64,000 nucleotides of DNA, taken from the NCBI RefSeq assembly GCF_038502225.1, contig NC_091378.1, positions 1,660,244 to 1,724,243 of the forward strand, in the 5' to 3' direction. Each line of letters begins with the position of its first letter. Position 1 is the first letter of the stretch. The notes below the pieces were generated by a model, which saw only the letters and a list, made by a program, of their open reading frames with translations, did no database searches and was not told the DNA's origin. Origin of the DNA: Cherax quadricarinatus (lineage: Eukaryota; Arthropoda; Malacostraca; Decapoda; Parastacidae). The position numbers and the translations under genes are program-made. Positions 1 through 10,905 of the stretch are shown in pieces.

Positions 1-323
1 AGTTTTCTGAAGTGAGTTTTCTGAAGTGAGTTTTCTGGAATGAGTTTTCTGAAGTGAGTTTTCTGAAGTGAGTTTTCTGAAGTGAGTTTTCTGAAGTGAG
101 TTTTCTGAAGTGAGTTTCCTGAAGTGAGTTTTCTGGAGTGAGTTTTCTGGAGTGAGTTTTCTGAAGTGAGTTTTCTGAAGTGAGTTTTCTGAAGTGAGTT
201 TTCTGGAGTGAGTTTTCTGAAGTGAGTTTTCTGAAGTGAGTTTTCTGGAGTGAGTTTTCTGGAGTGAGATTTCTGAAGTGAGTTTTCTGAAGTGAGTTTT
301 CTGAAGTGAGTTTTCTGGAGTAA
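1..323. repeat. 14-bp minisatellite, about 23 copies, cut by the left edge
   Basis: Units read AGTTTTCTGAAGTG with scattered changes (CTGGAG or CTGGAA for CTGAAG, one TTTCCT, one AGATTTCT). The array begins before the window and ends at about 323 in CTGGAGTAACTCC. The 14-bp period is not a multiple of three and the units contain TGA, so no frame stays open. No sign of coding. Confidence 0.95.
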
Positions 324-895
324 CTCCTCAAGACATTTGTTAAAGAGAACGTTTCGCCATTTTTTTTTTTTTTGAGCTACTGTAAGTAACTTGGAGGTAC
401 AGAGAGCTAAACCCGCAAGTATCATCACCGCCTGAGGAATGGGAGGTAACCAGGACTGATCTGAGGAAAGGGGAGGTTCAAGAACCCCTTCCCCTTTAAA
501 CTGCTGCACCCAAAAATGTTAAAATGCTAAATCAGAAAAAATGTAAACCAAAAAATAGTTTTTAAACTTGTTAAATTGGTAAACCAAACGAAAACGATCG
601 AAGAAACTTGGAAATCAAGTTAAATGATTGAAAATGCTTGTTAATCAAGCTTGTTAATCTTGTTAATGCAGCTTGTTCATCAAGATAATCGGTGTCAGCT
701 TGGGTGTTATTTCTTCCACAAACTAAGATAAGAGTGTGTGGTAACCTTGCTAGACTCAACCTAACATAATTTACCCTGACTCTAGCGTAAAACAATAACA
801 AAGACTTGGAATATTTCACTGCTGAGGAAACAGTTACGTCTCTCCTGACACAGGCCATTGTCGTAGGTTCTAATTCTCTCAGTGGTTATGCCACC
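324..895. other. Single-copy sequence without a supported gene
   Basis: Holds a 14-base T run near 361-374 and AT-rich sequence with short direct repeats of CTTGTTAAT (630-680). A 95-codon open frame on the minus strand (858-571) has no recognisable domain or composition and I do not call it. The last 20 bases (CCACCGCTGGCAAGCT) resemble the junction module found at 3119, 8507 and 8676. Confidence 0.6.
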
Positions 896-901
896 GCTGG
901 C

Positions 902-3118
902 AAGCTCCTGCTGTTGCTCCTCTTCCTGCTGCTGCTGCTGCTGTTGTTGCTCCTCTTCCTGCTGCTGCTGCTGTTGTTGCTCCTCTTCCTGCAGCTGCTG
1001 CTGTTGTTGTTGCTCCTCTTCCTGCTGCTGCTGTTGTTGCTCCTCTTCCTGCTGCTGCTGCTGCTGTTGTTGCTCTTCCTGCTGCTGCTGCTGTTGTTGC
1101 TCCTCTTCCTGCTGCTGCTGTTGTTGCTCCTCTTCCTGCTGCTGCTGCTGCTGTTGTTGCTCTTCCTGCTGCTGCTGCTGTTGTTGCTCCTCTTCCTGCT
1201 GCTGCTGCTGTTGTTGCTCCTCTTCCTGCTGCTGCTGCTGTTGTTGCTCCTCTTCCTGCTGCTGCTGCTGTTGTTGCTCCTCTTCCTGCTGCTGCTGTTG
1301 TTGCTCCTCTTCCTGCTGCTGCTGTTGTTGCTCCTCTTCCTGCTGCTGCTGCTGTTGTTGCTCCTCTTCCTGCTGCTCCTGCTGCTGTTGTTGCTCCTCT
1401 TCCTGCTGCTGCTGTTGTTGTTGCTCCTCTTCCTGCTGCTGCTGTTGTTGCTCCTCTTCCTCCTGCTGCTGCTGTTGTTGCTCCTCTTCCTCCTGCTGCT
1501 GCTGTTGTTGCTCCTCTTCCTGCTCCTGCTGCTGTTGTTGCTCCTCTTCCTGCTGCTGCTGCTGCTGTTGTTGCTCCTCTTCCTGCTGCTGCTGTTGTTG
1601 CTCCTCTTCCTGCTGCTGCTGTTGTTGTTGCTCCTCTTCCTGCTGCTGCTGTTGTTGTTGCTCCTCTTCCTGCTGCTGCTGTTGTTGCTCCTCTTCCTGC
1701 TGCTGCTGCTGTTGTTGCTCCTCTTCCTGCTGCTGCTGCTGTTGTTGCTCCTCTTCCTGCTGCTGCTGCTGCTGTTGTTGCTCCTCTTCCTGCTGCTGTT
1801 GTTGATGCTCCTCTTCCTGCTGCTCCTGCTGCTGTTGTTGCTCCTCTTCCTGCTGCTGTTGTTGCTCCTCTTCCTGCTGCTGTTGTTGCTCCTCTTCCTG
1901 CTGCTGCTGCTGCTGTTGCTGTTGTTGCCCCTCTTCCTGCTGCTGCTGCTGTTGTTGTTGCTCCTCTTCCTGCTGTTGTTGCTCCTCTTCCTGCTGCTGC
2001 TGCTGTTGTTGTTGCTCCTCTTCCTGCTGCTGCTGCTGTTGTTGTTGCTCCTCTTCCTGCTGCTGCTGCTGTTGTTGCTCCTCTTCCTGCTGCTGCTGCT
2101 GTTGTTGTTGCTCCTCTTCCTGCTGCTGCTGTTGTTGTTGCTCCTCTTCCTGCTGCTGCTGCTGTTGTTGCTCCTCTTCCTGCTGCTGCTGCTGTTCTTG
2201 TTGCTCCTCTTCCTGCTGCTGCTGCTGTTGCTCCTCTTCCTGCTGCTCCTGCTGCTGTTGCTACTCTTCCTGCTGCTGCTGTTCCTCTTCCTGCTGCTGC
2301 TGCTGTTGCTCCTCTTCCTGCTGCTCCTGCTGCTGTTGCTACTCTTCCTGCTGCTGCTGCTCCTCTTCCTGTTGCTGCTGTTGTTTCTCCTCTTCCTGCT
2401 GTTGTTGCTCCTCTTCCTGCTGTTGTTGCTCTTCTTGCTGTTGTTGCTCCTCTTCCTGCTGTTGTTGCTCCTCTTCCTGCTGTTGTTGCTCCTCTTCCTG
2501 CTGTTGTTGCTCCTCTTCCTGCTGTTGTTGCTCCTCTTCCTGCTGCTGCTGTTGTTGCTCCTCTTCCTGCTGCTGCTGTTGTTGCTCCTCTTCCTGCTGT
2601 TGTTGCTGCTGTTGCTCCTCTTCCTGCTGCTGCTGTTGTTGCTCCTCTTCCTGCTGCTGCTGCTGTTGCTCCACTTCCTGCTGCTGCTGCTGTTGCTCTT
2701 CCTGCTGCTGCTGTTGTTGCTCCTCTTCCTGCTGCTGCTGTTGTTGCTCCTCTTCCTGCTGCTGCTGCTGTTGCTCCTCTTCCTGTTGCTGCTGCTGTTG
2801 CTCCTCTTCCTGCTGCTGCTGTTGTTGCTCCTCTTCCTGCTGCTGTTGCTCCTCTTCCTGCTGCTGCTGCTGCTCCACTTCCTGCTGCTGCTGCTGTTGC
2901 TCCACTTCCTGCTGCTGCTGCTGTTGCTCCTCTTCCTGCTGTTGTTGCCCTTCTTCCTGCTCTTGTTGCTCCTCTTCCTGCTGCTGTTGCTCCTCTTCCT
3001 GCTCTTGTTGCTCCTCTTCCTGCTGCTGTTGCTCCTCTTCCTGATGATGTTGCTCCTCTTCCTGTTGTTGCTCCTCTTCCTGCTGTTGTTGCTCCACTTC
3101 CTGCTGCTGCTGCTGCTG
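902..3118. repeat. CTG/CTC-rich 27-bp minisatellite, about 80 units
   Basis: The common unit is several CTG triplets, then TTGTTGCTC, then CTCTTC; length varies in steps of three because CTG and TTG counts vary. The minus strand reads as Gln runs alternating with Glu-Glu-Glu in one frame, and as Asn/Ser/Arg/Lys in another. The plus strand reads as Leu/Phe or Cys/Ser. Every frame is open because the array is a trinucleotide compound without stops, so openness is not evidence for a protein. Units near 2230-2400 and 2860-3120 are more degenerate. CTG/CAG runs can form hairpins and are known to be unstable in length. Confidence 0.93.
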
Positions 3119-3155
3119 CTGGATGTCATCAATGATTATTAGACAACTGCTGGCA
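3119..3155. other. Junction module, copy 1
   Basis: Contains ATGTCATCAATGATTATTAG followed by acaactGCTGGCA. It separates two different 27-bp arrays. Near-identical sequence occurs at 8507-8547 and 8676-8708, again at array boundaries. Confidence 0.8.
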
Positions 3156-3156
3156 T

Positions 3157-6100
3157 GCTGCTGTTGCATCTGTTCATCCTCCTGTTGCTGCTGTTGTTAC
3201 ATCTGCTCATGTTGCTGCTGTTACATCTGCTCCTGCTGCTGTTGTTTTTACATCTGCTCATGTTGCTGCTGTTGTTACATCTGCTCATGTTGCTGCTGTT
3301 GTTACATCTGCTCATGTTGCTGCTGTTGTTACATCTGCTCATGTTGCTGCTGTTGTTACATCTGCTCATGTTGCTGCTGTTGTTACATCTGCTCATGTTG
3401 CTGCTGTTGTTACATCTGCTCCTGCTGCTGCTGTTGTTACATCTGCTCCTGCTGCTGTTGTTGTTACATCTGCTCCTGCTGCTGTTGTTGTTACATCTGC
3501 TCCTGCTGCTGCTGTTGTTACATCTGCTCCTGCTGCTGTTGTTGTTACATCTGCTCCTGCTGCTGTTGTTGTTACATCTGCTCCTGCTGCTGCTGTTGTT
3601 ACATCTGCTCCTGCTGCTGTTGTTGTTACATCTGCTCCTGCTGCTGTTGTTGTTACATCTGCTCCTGCTGCTGCTGTTGTTACATCTGCTCCTGCTGCTG
3701 TTGTTGTTACATCTGCTCCTGCTGCTGCTGTTGTTACATCTGCTCCTGCTGCTGTTGTTGTTACATCTGCTCCTGCTGCTGTTGTTGTTACATCTGCTCC
3801 TGCTGCTGCTGTTGTTACATCTGCTCCTGCTGCTGTTGTTGTTACATCTGCTCCTGCTGCTGCTGTTGTTACATCTGCTCCTGCTGCTGTTGTTGTTACA
3901 TCTGCTCCTGCTGCTGTTGTTGTTACATCTGCTCCTGCTGCTGCTGTTGTTACATCTGCTCCTGCTGCTGTTGTTGTTACATCTGCTCCTGCTGCTGCTG
4001 TTGTTACATCTGCTCCTGCTGCTGCTGTTGTTACATCTGCTCCTGCTGCTGTTGTTGTTACATCTGCTCCTGCTGCTGTTGTTGTTACATCTGCTCCTGC
4101 TGCTGCTGTTGTTACATCTGCTCCTGCTGCTGCTGTTGTTACATCTGCTCCTGCTGCTGTTGTTGTTACATCTGCTCCTGCTGCTGCTGTTGTTACATCT
4201 GCTCATGTTGCTGCTGTTGTTACATCTGCTCATGTTGCTGCTGTTGTTACATCTGCTCCTGCTGCTGTTGTTGTTACATCTGCTCCTGCTGCTGTTGTTG
4301 TTACATCTGCTCCTGCTGCTGCTGTTGTTACATCTGCTCCTGTTGCTGCTGTTGTTACATCTGCTCATGTTGCTGCTGTTGTTACATCTGCTCATGTTGC
4401 TGCTGTTGTTACATCTGCTCCTGCTGCTGTTGTTGTTACATCTGCTCCTGCTGCTGCTGTTGTTACATCTGCTCCTGCTGCTGTTGTTGTTACATCTGCT
4501 CATGTTACTGCTGTTGTTACATCTGCTCATGTTGCTGCTGTTGTTACATCTGCTCGTGTTGCTGCTGTTGTTACATCTGCTCATGTTGCTGCTGTTGTTA
4601 CATCTGCTCCTGCTGCTGTTGTTGTTACATCTGCTCCTGCTGCTGCTGTTGTTACATCTGCTCCTGCTGCTGTTGTTGTTACATCTGCTCATGTTACTGC
4701 TGTTGTTACATCTGCTCATGTTACTGCTGTTGTTACATCTGCTCATGCTGCTGCTGTTGTTACATCTGCTCATGTTACTGCTGTTGTTACATCTGCTCAT
4801 GTTGCTGCTGTTGTTGTTACATCTGCTCATGTTACTGCTGTTGTTACATCTGCTCATGTTGCTGCTGTTGTTACATCTGCTCATGTTACTGCTGTTGTTA
4901 CATCTGCTCATGTTGCTGCTGTTGTTACATCTGCTCCTGCTGCTGTTGTTGTTACATCTGCTCATGTTACTGCTGTTGTTACATCTGCTCATGTTGCTGC
5001 TGTTGTTACATCTGCTCCTGCTGCTGTTGTTGTTACATCTGCTCATGTTACTGCTGTTGTTACATCTGCTCATGTTGCTGCTGTTGTTACATCTGCTCGT
5101 GTTGCTGCTGTTGTTACATCTGCTCATGTTACTGCTGTTGTTACATCTGCTCCTGCTGCTGTTGTTGTTACATCTGCTCATGTTACTGCTGTTGTTACAT
5201 CTGCTCCTGCTGCTGTTGTTGTTACATCTGCTCCTGCTGCTGTTGTTGTTACATCTGCTCCTGCTGCTGTTGTTGTTACATCTGCTCATGTTACTGCTGT
5301 TGTTACATCTGCTCATGTTGCTGCTGTTGTTACATCTGCTCCTGTTGCTGCTGTTGTTACATCTGCTCGTGTTGCTGCTGTTGTTACATCTGCTCATGTT
5401 ACTGCTGTTGTTACATCTGCTCCTGCTGCTGTTGTTGTTACATCTGCTCCTGCTGCTGTTGTTGTTACATCTGCTCATGTTACTGCTGTTGTTACATCTG
5501 CTCATGTTGCTGTTGTTGTTACATCTGCTCATGTTGCTGCTGTTGTTACATCTGCTCGTGTTGCTGCTGTTGTTACATCTGCTCATGTTGCTGCTGTTGT
5601 TACATCTGCTCCTGTTGCTGCTGTTGTTACATCTGCTCCTGCTGCTGCTGTTGTTACATCTGCTCCTGCTGCTGTTGTTGTTACATCTGCTCCTGCTGCT
5701 GTTGTTGTTACATCTGCTCCTGCTGCTGCTGTTGTTACATCTGCTCCTGTTGCTGCTGTTGTTACATCTGCTCATGTTGCTGCTGTTGTTACATCTGCTC
5801 ATGTTGCTGCTGTTGTTACATCTGCTCGTGTTGCTGCTGTTGTTACATCTGCTCATGTTACTGCTGTTGTTACATCTGCTCCTGCTGCTGTTGTTGTTAC
5901 ATCTGCTCATGTTACTGCTGTTGTTACATCTGCTCATGTTACTGCTGTTGTTACATCTGCTCCTGCTGCTGTTGTTACATCTGCTCATGTTGCTGCTGTT
6001 GTTACATCTGCTCATGTTGCTGCTGTTGTTACATCTGCTCATGTTGCTGCTGTTGTTACATCTGCTCATGTTGCTGCTGTTGTTACATCTGCTCATGTTG

Positions 6101-8506
6101 CTGCTGTTGTTACATCTGCTCATGTTGCTGCTGTTGTTACATCTGCTCATGTTGCTGCTGTTGTTACATCTGCTCATGTTGCTGCTGTTGTTACATCTGC
6201 TCATGTTGCTGCTGTTGTTACATCTGCTCATGTTGCTGCTGTTGTTACATCTGCTCATGTTGCTGCTGTTGTTACATCTGCTCATGTTGCTGCTGTTGTT
6301 ACATCTGCTCATGTTGCTGCTGTTGTTACATCTGCTCATGTTGCTGCTGTTGTTGTTACATCTGCTCATGTTGCTGCTGTTGTTGTTACATCTGCTCATG
6401 TTACTGCTGTTGTTACATCTGCTCATGTTGCTGCTGTTGTTACATCTGCTCATGTTACTGCTGTTGTTACATCTGCTCATGTTGCTGCTGTTGTTGTTAC
6501 ATCTGCTCATGTTTGCTGCTGTTGTTACATCTGCTCCTGCTGCTGTTGTTACATCTGCTCTGCTGCTGTTGTTTCTTACATGCTCGTGCTGCTGTTGTTA
6601 CACTGCTGTTGTTACATCTGCTCATGTTGCTGCTGTTGTTGTTACATCTGCTCATGTTACTGCTGTTGTTACATCTGCTCATGTTGCTGCTGTTGTTGTT
6701 ACATCTGCTCATGTTACTGCTGTTGTTACATCTGCTCCTGCTGCTGTTGTTGTTACATCTGCTCATGTTACTGCTGTTGTTACATCTGCTCATGTTACTG
6801 CTGTTGTTACATCTGCTCCTGTTGCTGTTGTTGTTACATCTGCTCATGTTACTGCTGTTGTTACATCTGCTCATGTTACTGCTGTTGTTACATCTGCTCA
6901 TGTTACTGCTGTTGTTACATCTGCTCATGTTGCTGCTGTTGTTACATCTGCTCATGTTGCTGCTGTTGTTACATCTGCTCATGTTGCTGCTGTTGTTACA
7001 TCTGCTCCTGCTGCTGTTGTTACATCTGCTCCTGCTGCTGTTGTTACATCTGCTCCTGCTGCTGTTGTTACATCTGCTCATGTTGCTGCTGTTGTTACAT
7101 CTGCTCCTGCTGCTGTTGTTACATCTGCTCCTGCTGCTGTTGTTACATCTGCTCATGTTGCTGCTGTTGTTACATCTGCTCCTGCTGCTGTTGTTACATC
7201 TGCTCATGTTGCTGCTGTTGTTACATCTGCTCCTGCTGTTGTTACATCTGCTCCTGCTGCTGTTGTTGTTACATCTGCTCATGTTGCTGCTGTTGTTACA
7301 TCTGCTCATGTTGCTGCTGTTGTTACATCTGCTCATGTTGCTGCTGTTGTTACATCTGCTCATGTTGCTGCTGTTGTTACATCTGCTCCTGCTGTTGTTA
7401 CATCTGCTCCTGCTGCTGTTGTTGTTACATCTGCTCCTGCTGCTGTTGTTGTTACATCTGCTCATGTTGCTGCTGTTGTTACATCTGCTCATGTTGCTGC
7501 TGTTGTTACATCTGCTCATGTTGCTGCTGTTGTTACATCTGCTCCTGTTGCTGCTGTTGTTACATCTGCTCCTGCTGCTGTTGTTGTTACATCTGCTCCT
7601 GCTGTTGTTACATCTGCTCCTGCTGCTGTTGTTGTTACATCTGCTCATGTTGCTGCTGTTGTTACATCTGCTCATGCTGCTGCTGTTGTTACATCTGCTC
7701 ATGTTGCTGCTGTTGTTACATCTGCTCCTGTTGCTGCTGTTGTTACATCTGCTCATGTTGCTGCTGTTGTTACATCTGCTCCTGCTGCTGTTGTTGTTAC
7801 ATTTACTCATGTTGCTGCTGTTGTTACATCTGCTCATGTTGCTGCTGTTGTTACATCTGCTCATGTTGCTGCTGTTGTTACATCTGCTCATGTTGCTGCT
7901 GTTGTTACATCTGCTCATGTTGCTGCTGTTGTTACATCTGCTCATGTTGCTGCTGTTGTTACATCTGCTCATGTTGCTGCTGTTGTTACATCTGCTCCTG
8001 CTGCTGTTGTTGTTACATCTGCTCATGTTGCTGCTGTTGTTACATCTGCTCATGTTGCTGCTGTTGTTACATCTGCTCATGTTGCTGCTGTTGTTACATC
8101 TGCTCATGTTGCTGCTGTTGTTACATCTGCTCATGTTGCTGCTGTTGTTACATCTGCTCCTGCTGCTGTTGTTACATCTGCTCATGTTGCTGCTGTTGTT
8201 ACATCTGCTCCTGCTGTTGTTACATCTGCTCCTGCTGCTGTTGTTGTTACATCTGCTCCTGCTGCTGTTGTTGTTACATCTGCTCATGTTGCTGCTGTTG
8301 TTACATCTGCTCATGTTGCTGCTGTTGTTACATCTGCTCCTGCTGCTGTTGTTACATCTGCTCATGTTGCTGCTGTTGTTACATCTGCTCCTGCTGCTGT
8401 TGTTACATCTGCTCATGTTGCTGCTGTTGTTACATCTGCTCCTGCTGCTGTTGTTACATCTGCTCATGTTGCTGCTGTTGTTACATCTGCTCATGCTGCT
8501 GCTTCT
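3157..8506. repeat. 27-bp minisatellite with ACATCTGCTC core, about 198 units
   Basis: Units read TTACATCTGCTC + ATG or CTG + TTGCTGCTGTTG, with 24- and 30-bp length variants. Variants are clustered: CTGCTGCTG types dominate 3420-4200, ATGTTGCTG types dominate 5970-6350 and 7800-8130, and an ATGTTACTG type is mixed through 4500-5960. The array is broken at about 6511-6610 by several indels that change the frame. Frames on both strands are open because the period is nine codons. The frame shifts and the symmetrical openness argue against a protein. Confidence 0.95.
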
Positions 8507-8547
8507 TCTGGATATCATCAATGATTATTAAGTAACCGCTGGCAAGC
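8507..8547. other. Junction module, copy 2
   Basis: Reads ctggATATCATCAATGATTATTAag followed by taaccGCTGGCAAGCT. It matches the copy at 3119-3155 with few changes and ends the ACATCTGCTC array. Confidence 0.8.
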
Positions 8548-8675
8548 TACTACTGCTGCATCTCCTCCTCCTCCTGCTGCATCTGATTCTCCTCCTCCTG
8601 CTGTTGTTGCAGCTGCTCCTCTCCTGCTGTTGCTCTTGCTGTTGCATCTGCTCCTCCTGCTGTTGTTACTGCTGC
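8548..8675. repeat. Degenerate CTG/CTC-rich tract
   Basis: Mixed CTG, CTC and TTG triplets with no fixed period. It looks like a decayed remnant of the same trinucleotide family as 902-3118, and it is bounded by junction modules on both sides. Confidence 0.75.
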
Positions 8676-8708
8676 CGCTGGGTATCATCAATGATTAAGC
8701 AACACTGG
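8676..8708. other. Junction module, copy 3
   Basis: Reads ctggGTATCATCAATGATTAag followed by CAACACTGGCA. Its last bases, CAACACTGGCA, are also the first part of the repeat unit that follows, so the next array seems to have been seeded from the edge of this module. Confidence 0.8.
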
Positions 8709-9331
8709 CATGTACCTACGGTTAGGCAACACTGGCATGTACCTACGGTTAGGCAACACTAGCATGTACCTACGGTTAGGCAACACTGGCATGTACCTAC
8801 GGTTAGGCAACACTGGCATGTACCTACGGTTAGGCAACACTAGCATGTACCTACGGTTAGGCAACACTGGCATGTACCTACGGTTAGGCAACACTGGCAT
8901 GTACCTACGGTTAGGCAACACTAGCATGTACCTACGGTTAGGCAACACTGGCATGTACCTACGGTTAGGCAACACTAGCATGTACCTACGGTTAGGCAAC
9001 ACTAGCATGTACCTACGGTTAGGCAACACTAGCATGTACCTACGGTTAGGCAACACTGGCATGTACCTACGGTTAGGCAACACTAGCATGTACCTACGGT
9101 TAGGCAACACTGGCATGTACCTACGGTTAGGCAACACTGGCATGTACCTACGGTTAGGCAACACTAGCATGTACCTACGGTTAGGCAACACTAGCATGTA
9201 CCTACGGTTAGGCAACACTGGCATGTACCTACGGTTAGGCAACACTGGCATGTACCTACGGTTAGGCAACACTGGCATGTACCTACGGTTAGGCAACACT
9301 AGCATGTACCTACGGTTAGGCAACACTGGCT
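8695..9331. repeat. 27-bp minisatellite GTACCTACGGTTAGGC..., about 24 units
   Basis: Units are highly uniform: GTACCTACGGTTAGGCAAC followed by ACTGGCAT or ACTAGCAT, a G/A alternation that is the only frequent variant. The uniformity points to recent amplification. GGTTAGGC resembles one arthropod telomere unit but is not repeated as (TTAGG)n. The nine-residue reading frames on both strands are products of the period. Confidence 0.95.
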
Positions 9332-9715
9332 TACCGGTACCACATCCGTGGATAAAATACGTTAGTTTACCAATACTACTGCATATAAGAGTGACTATAT
9401 AGTAGTGGTTGCAGGAATAACATTTATGATTCTTATTTTAAAAATAAGGATCGTATTTTCGCATCTTTGCAAGACCTGGCACCAGGATATTATAAAGAGG
9501 GACTAGCCTTGTAAGAGGTCCTAAGACTAAGAATGGCTACGGGTTAGTTACCACATGAAGTGTACAATATAATCTAAGAGATTGGGCATATTCTGACTGT
9601 ACGATAATGTATATTTAGTGGAAATCTGTTAATTTTAGTGGTAAGCAGGAAATAGTCAGAAGAAAACGTAATTTATCAGCAGTTTTGATTATTAGTGTAA
9701 TAATCGACATGTGTG
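9332..9715. other. AT-rich single-copy sequence, nothing recognised
   Basis: No reading frame, repeat or RNA signature that I can support. Confidence 0.5.
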
Positions 9716-9719
9716 TGTC

Positions 9720-10135
9720 AGGGTTGCGTGTGTACTCACCGTGACTCAGCTCCTGGCCCAGCCTCCTGAAGAACTGTGATCAGCATCACTGGTGACTGGC
9801 TTCTTGAGCTTTATCACACAGTCTTTAAGCTGTGTATTAAGGCTGCCTCATCCAAGCATTCCGCTTCTCAGCCACCCTGAGATTATGGTTCACCCGTATT
9901 CTCACCTTCCATTTGTGTCTCCTTGATCCTGGTCCTCTTAATTCAGTCTGTTCCTATCTGCCCTAACAATTCCTCTTAAGACTTTGTGCACAGTAATCAC
10001 GTCCTTTCTTTCAGTTCTTTCCTCCGAGTTGTCTGGCTTAGTTCTTTTAAACCACTCCTCACAGTACATTCCTCTAAGTTCTGGTAGTAACCTGGTTATA
10101 AGCCTTCGTGTATATGTAGCAGTAGTTACTATCTG
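9720..10135 (-). mobile_element. Decayed 3' end of the non-LTR retrotransposon found intact-like at 43031-44438
   Basis: Read on the minus strand, 9735-9765 gives GGCCAGGAGCTGAGTC and then GTGAGTAC, as in the 3' end of the element at 44380-44435. Further upstream on the minus strand, ATAAAGCTCAAGAAGC matches the ACAAAGCTCAGGAAGC region. A broken translation with RRHKWKVR and HNLRVAEKRNAW resembles the RT C-terminal GHIWKLKTQTSHRDVRK segment. Several frame breaks make it a dead fragment. Confidence 0.65.
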
Positions 10136-10173
10136 TTAAAGGTTTTTCCTCAGACACTTGGTCTGTTTAGCGT

Positions 10174-10175
<2 letters not shown>

Positions 10176-10246
<71 letters not shown>

Positions 10247-10284
10247 TGAGTGAGTGAGTGAGTGAGTGAGTGAGTGAGTGAGTC

Positions 10285-10358
<74 letters not shown>
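10176..10358. repeat. Compound microsatellite (GT)n-(GAGT)n-(GA)n
   Basis: About 68 bp of GT, then about ten GAGT units, a short GTCGA break, and about 75 bp of GA. No coding meaning. Confidence 0.97.
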
Positions 10359-10644
10359 GGGTGTCATCATCTTCACAGAGTAAGTGGTGGTTACAGTGGC
10401 CTGTGTTTTGTACATTAGCGTCAGGGCGTTGGACCAAAAAAAAGTCGTGTTTTTGTAACCTCGTCTTTCCTCTGCCCTTCCCCCAATGACCCTTCCTCTC
10501 TGGTGAACCCCTCACTGATGACCCCAACTCGATGACCCCATACTTTGTGACCCCCAACTTCGTGACCCCCACCCCTGTGCCCCTACTAACCCGCTTCGCC
10601 ACAATGAGGTTTCTTGCATTACTCACCGCGTGTGTCAGTCGCTG

Positions 10645-10740
10645 TTTTTGCCATGTGTGGCTCGTGACTCAAGTAGCAGCACCTTCAACTTCACATCTGA
10701 AGGACTTGGGTTCGATCCCACCACGAGTGAAAACATTGTT
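10645..10740 (+). mobile_element. tRNA-like SINE head (fragment)
   Basis: GGGTTCGATCCC at about 10709-10720 is a good pol III B box. It lies after a CCTTC...GAAGG stem like an anticodon arm and after GGCTCGTGACTCAAG, which may be a degenerate A box. The loop of the anticodon-like arm is too long and no acceptor stem pairs, so this is a SINE head and not a functional tRNA. The body is not followed far. Confidence 0.45.
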
Positions 10741-10746
10741 GCCTCT

Positions 10747-10905
10747 GTTTACCTAACAGTAACACAAATAACCCGCACAAAGGAGAAATGAGCATGTAAC
10801 GACGTTTCGGTCCGACTTGTGACTACTAAATTGTCAAAGTCGGACCGAAACGTCGTCCTAGGTTTCTGTCTCCTATATGCGGGTTGTGTACACACTATTA
10901 AGCTT
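10747..10905. repeat. Inverted pair of a GACGTTTCGGTCCGACTT module
   Basis: Left arm ACGACGTTTCGGTCCGACTT (10800-10819) is matched by the inverse AGTCGGACCGAAACGTCGT (10838-10856), with about 18 bases between. The similarity continues outward: AATAACCCGCACAAAGGAGA on the left corresponds, inverted, to TCTCCTATATGCGGGTTGTG on the right, giving imperfect arms of about 55-60 bp. A related single arm lies at 22420-22480. Confidence 0.8.

Noticed and set aside
571..858. 95-codon minus-strand gene
   Set aside because: No domain, ordinary composition, no supporting signals.
806..3142. Poly-Gln/Glu protein (minus strand) or poly-Leu protein (plus strand)
   Set aside because: A product of CTG/CTC triplets. 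All frames are open on both strands and there is no unique coding sequence at either end.
3123..8531. 1802-codon Cys/Tyr/Ile-rich or Leu/His-rich protein
   Set aside because: The reading changes type after indels at 6511-6610 without closing, as expected for a nine-codon period and not for selection on a protein.
8695..9331. Interstitial telomere block
   Set aside because: GGTTAGG occurs once per 27 bp and not as (TTAGG)n.
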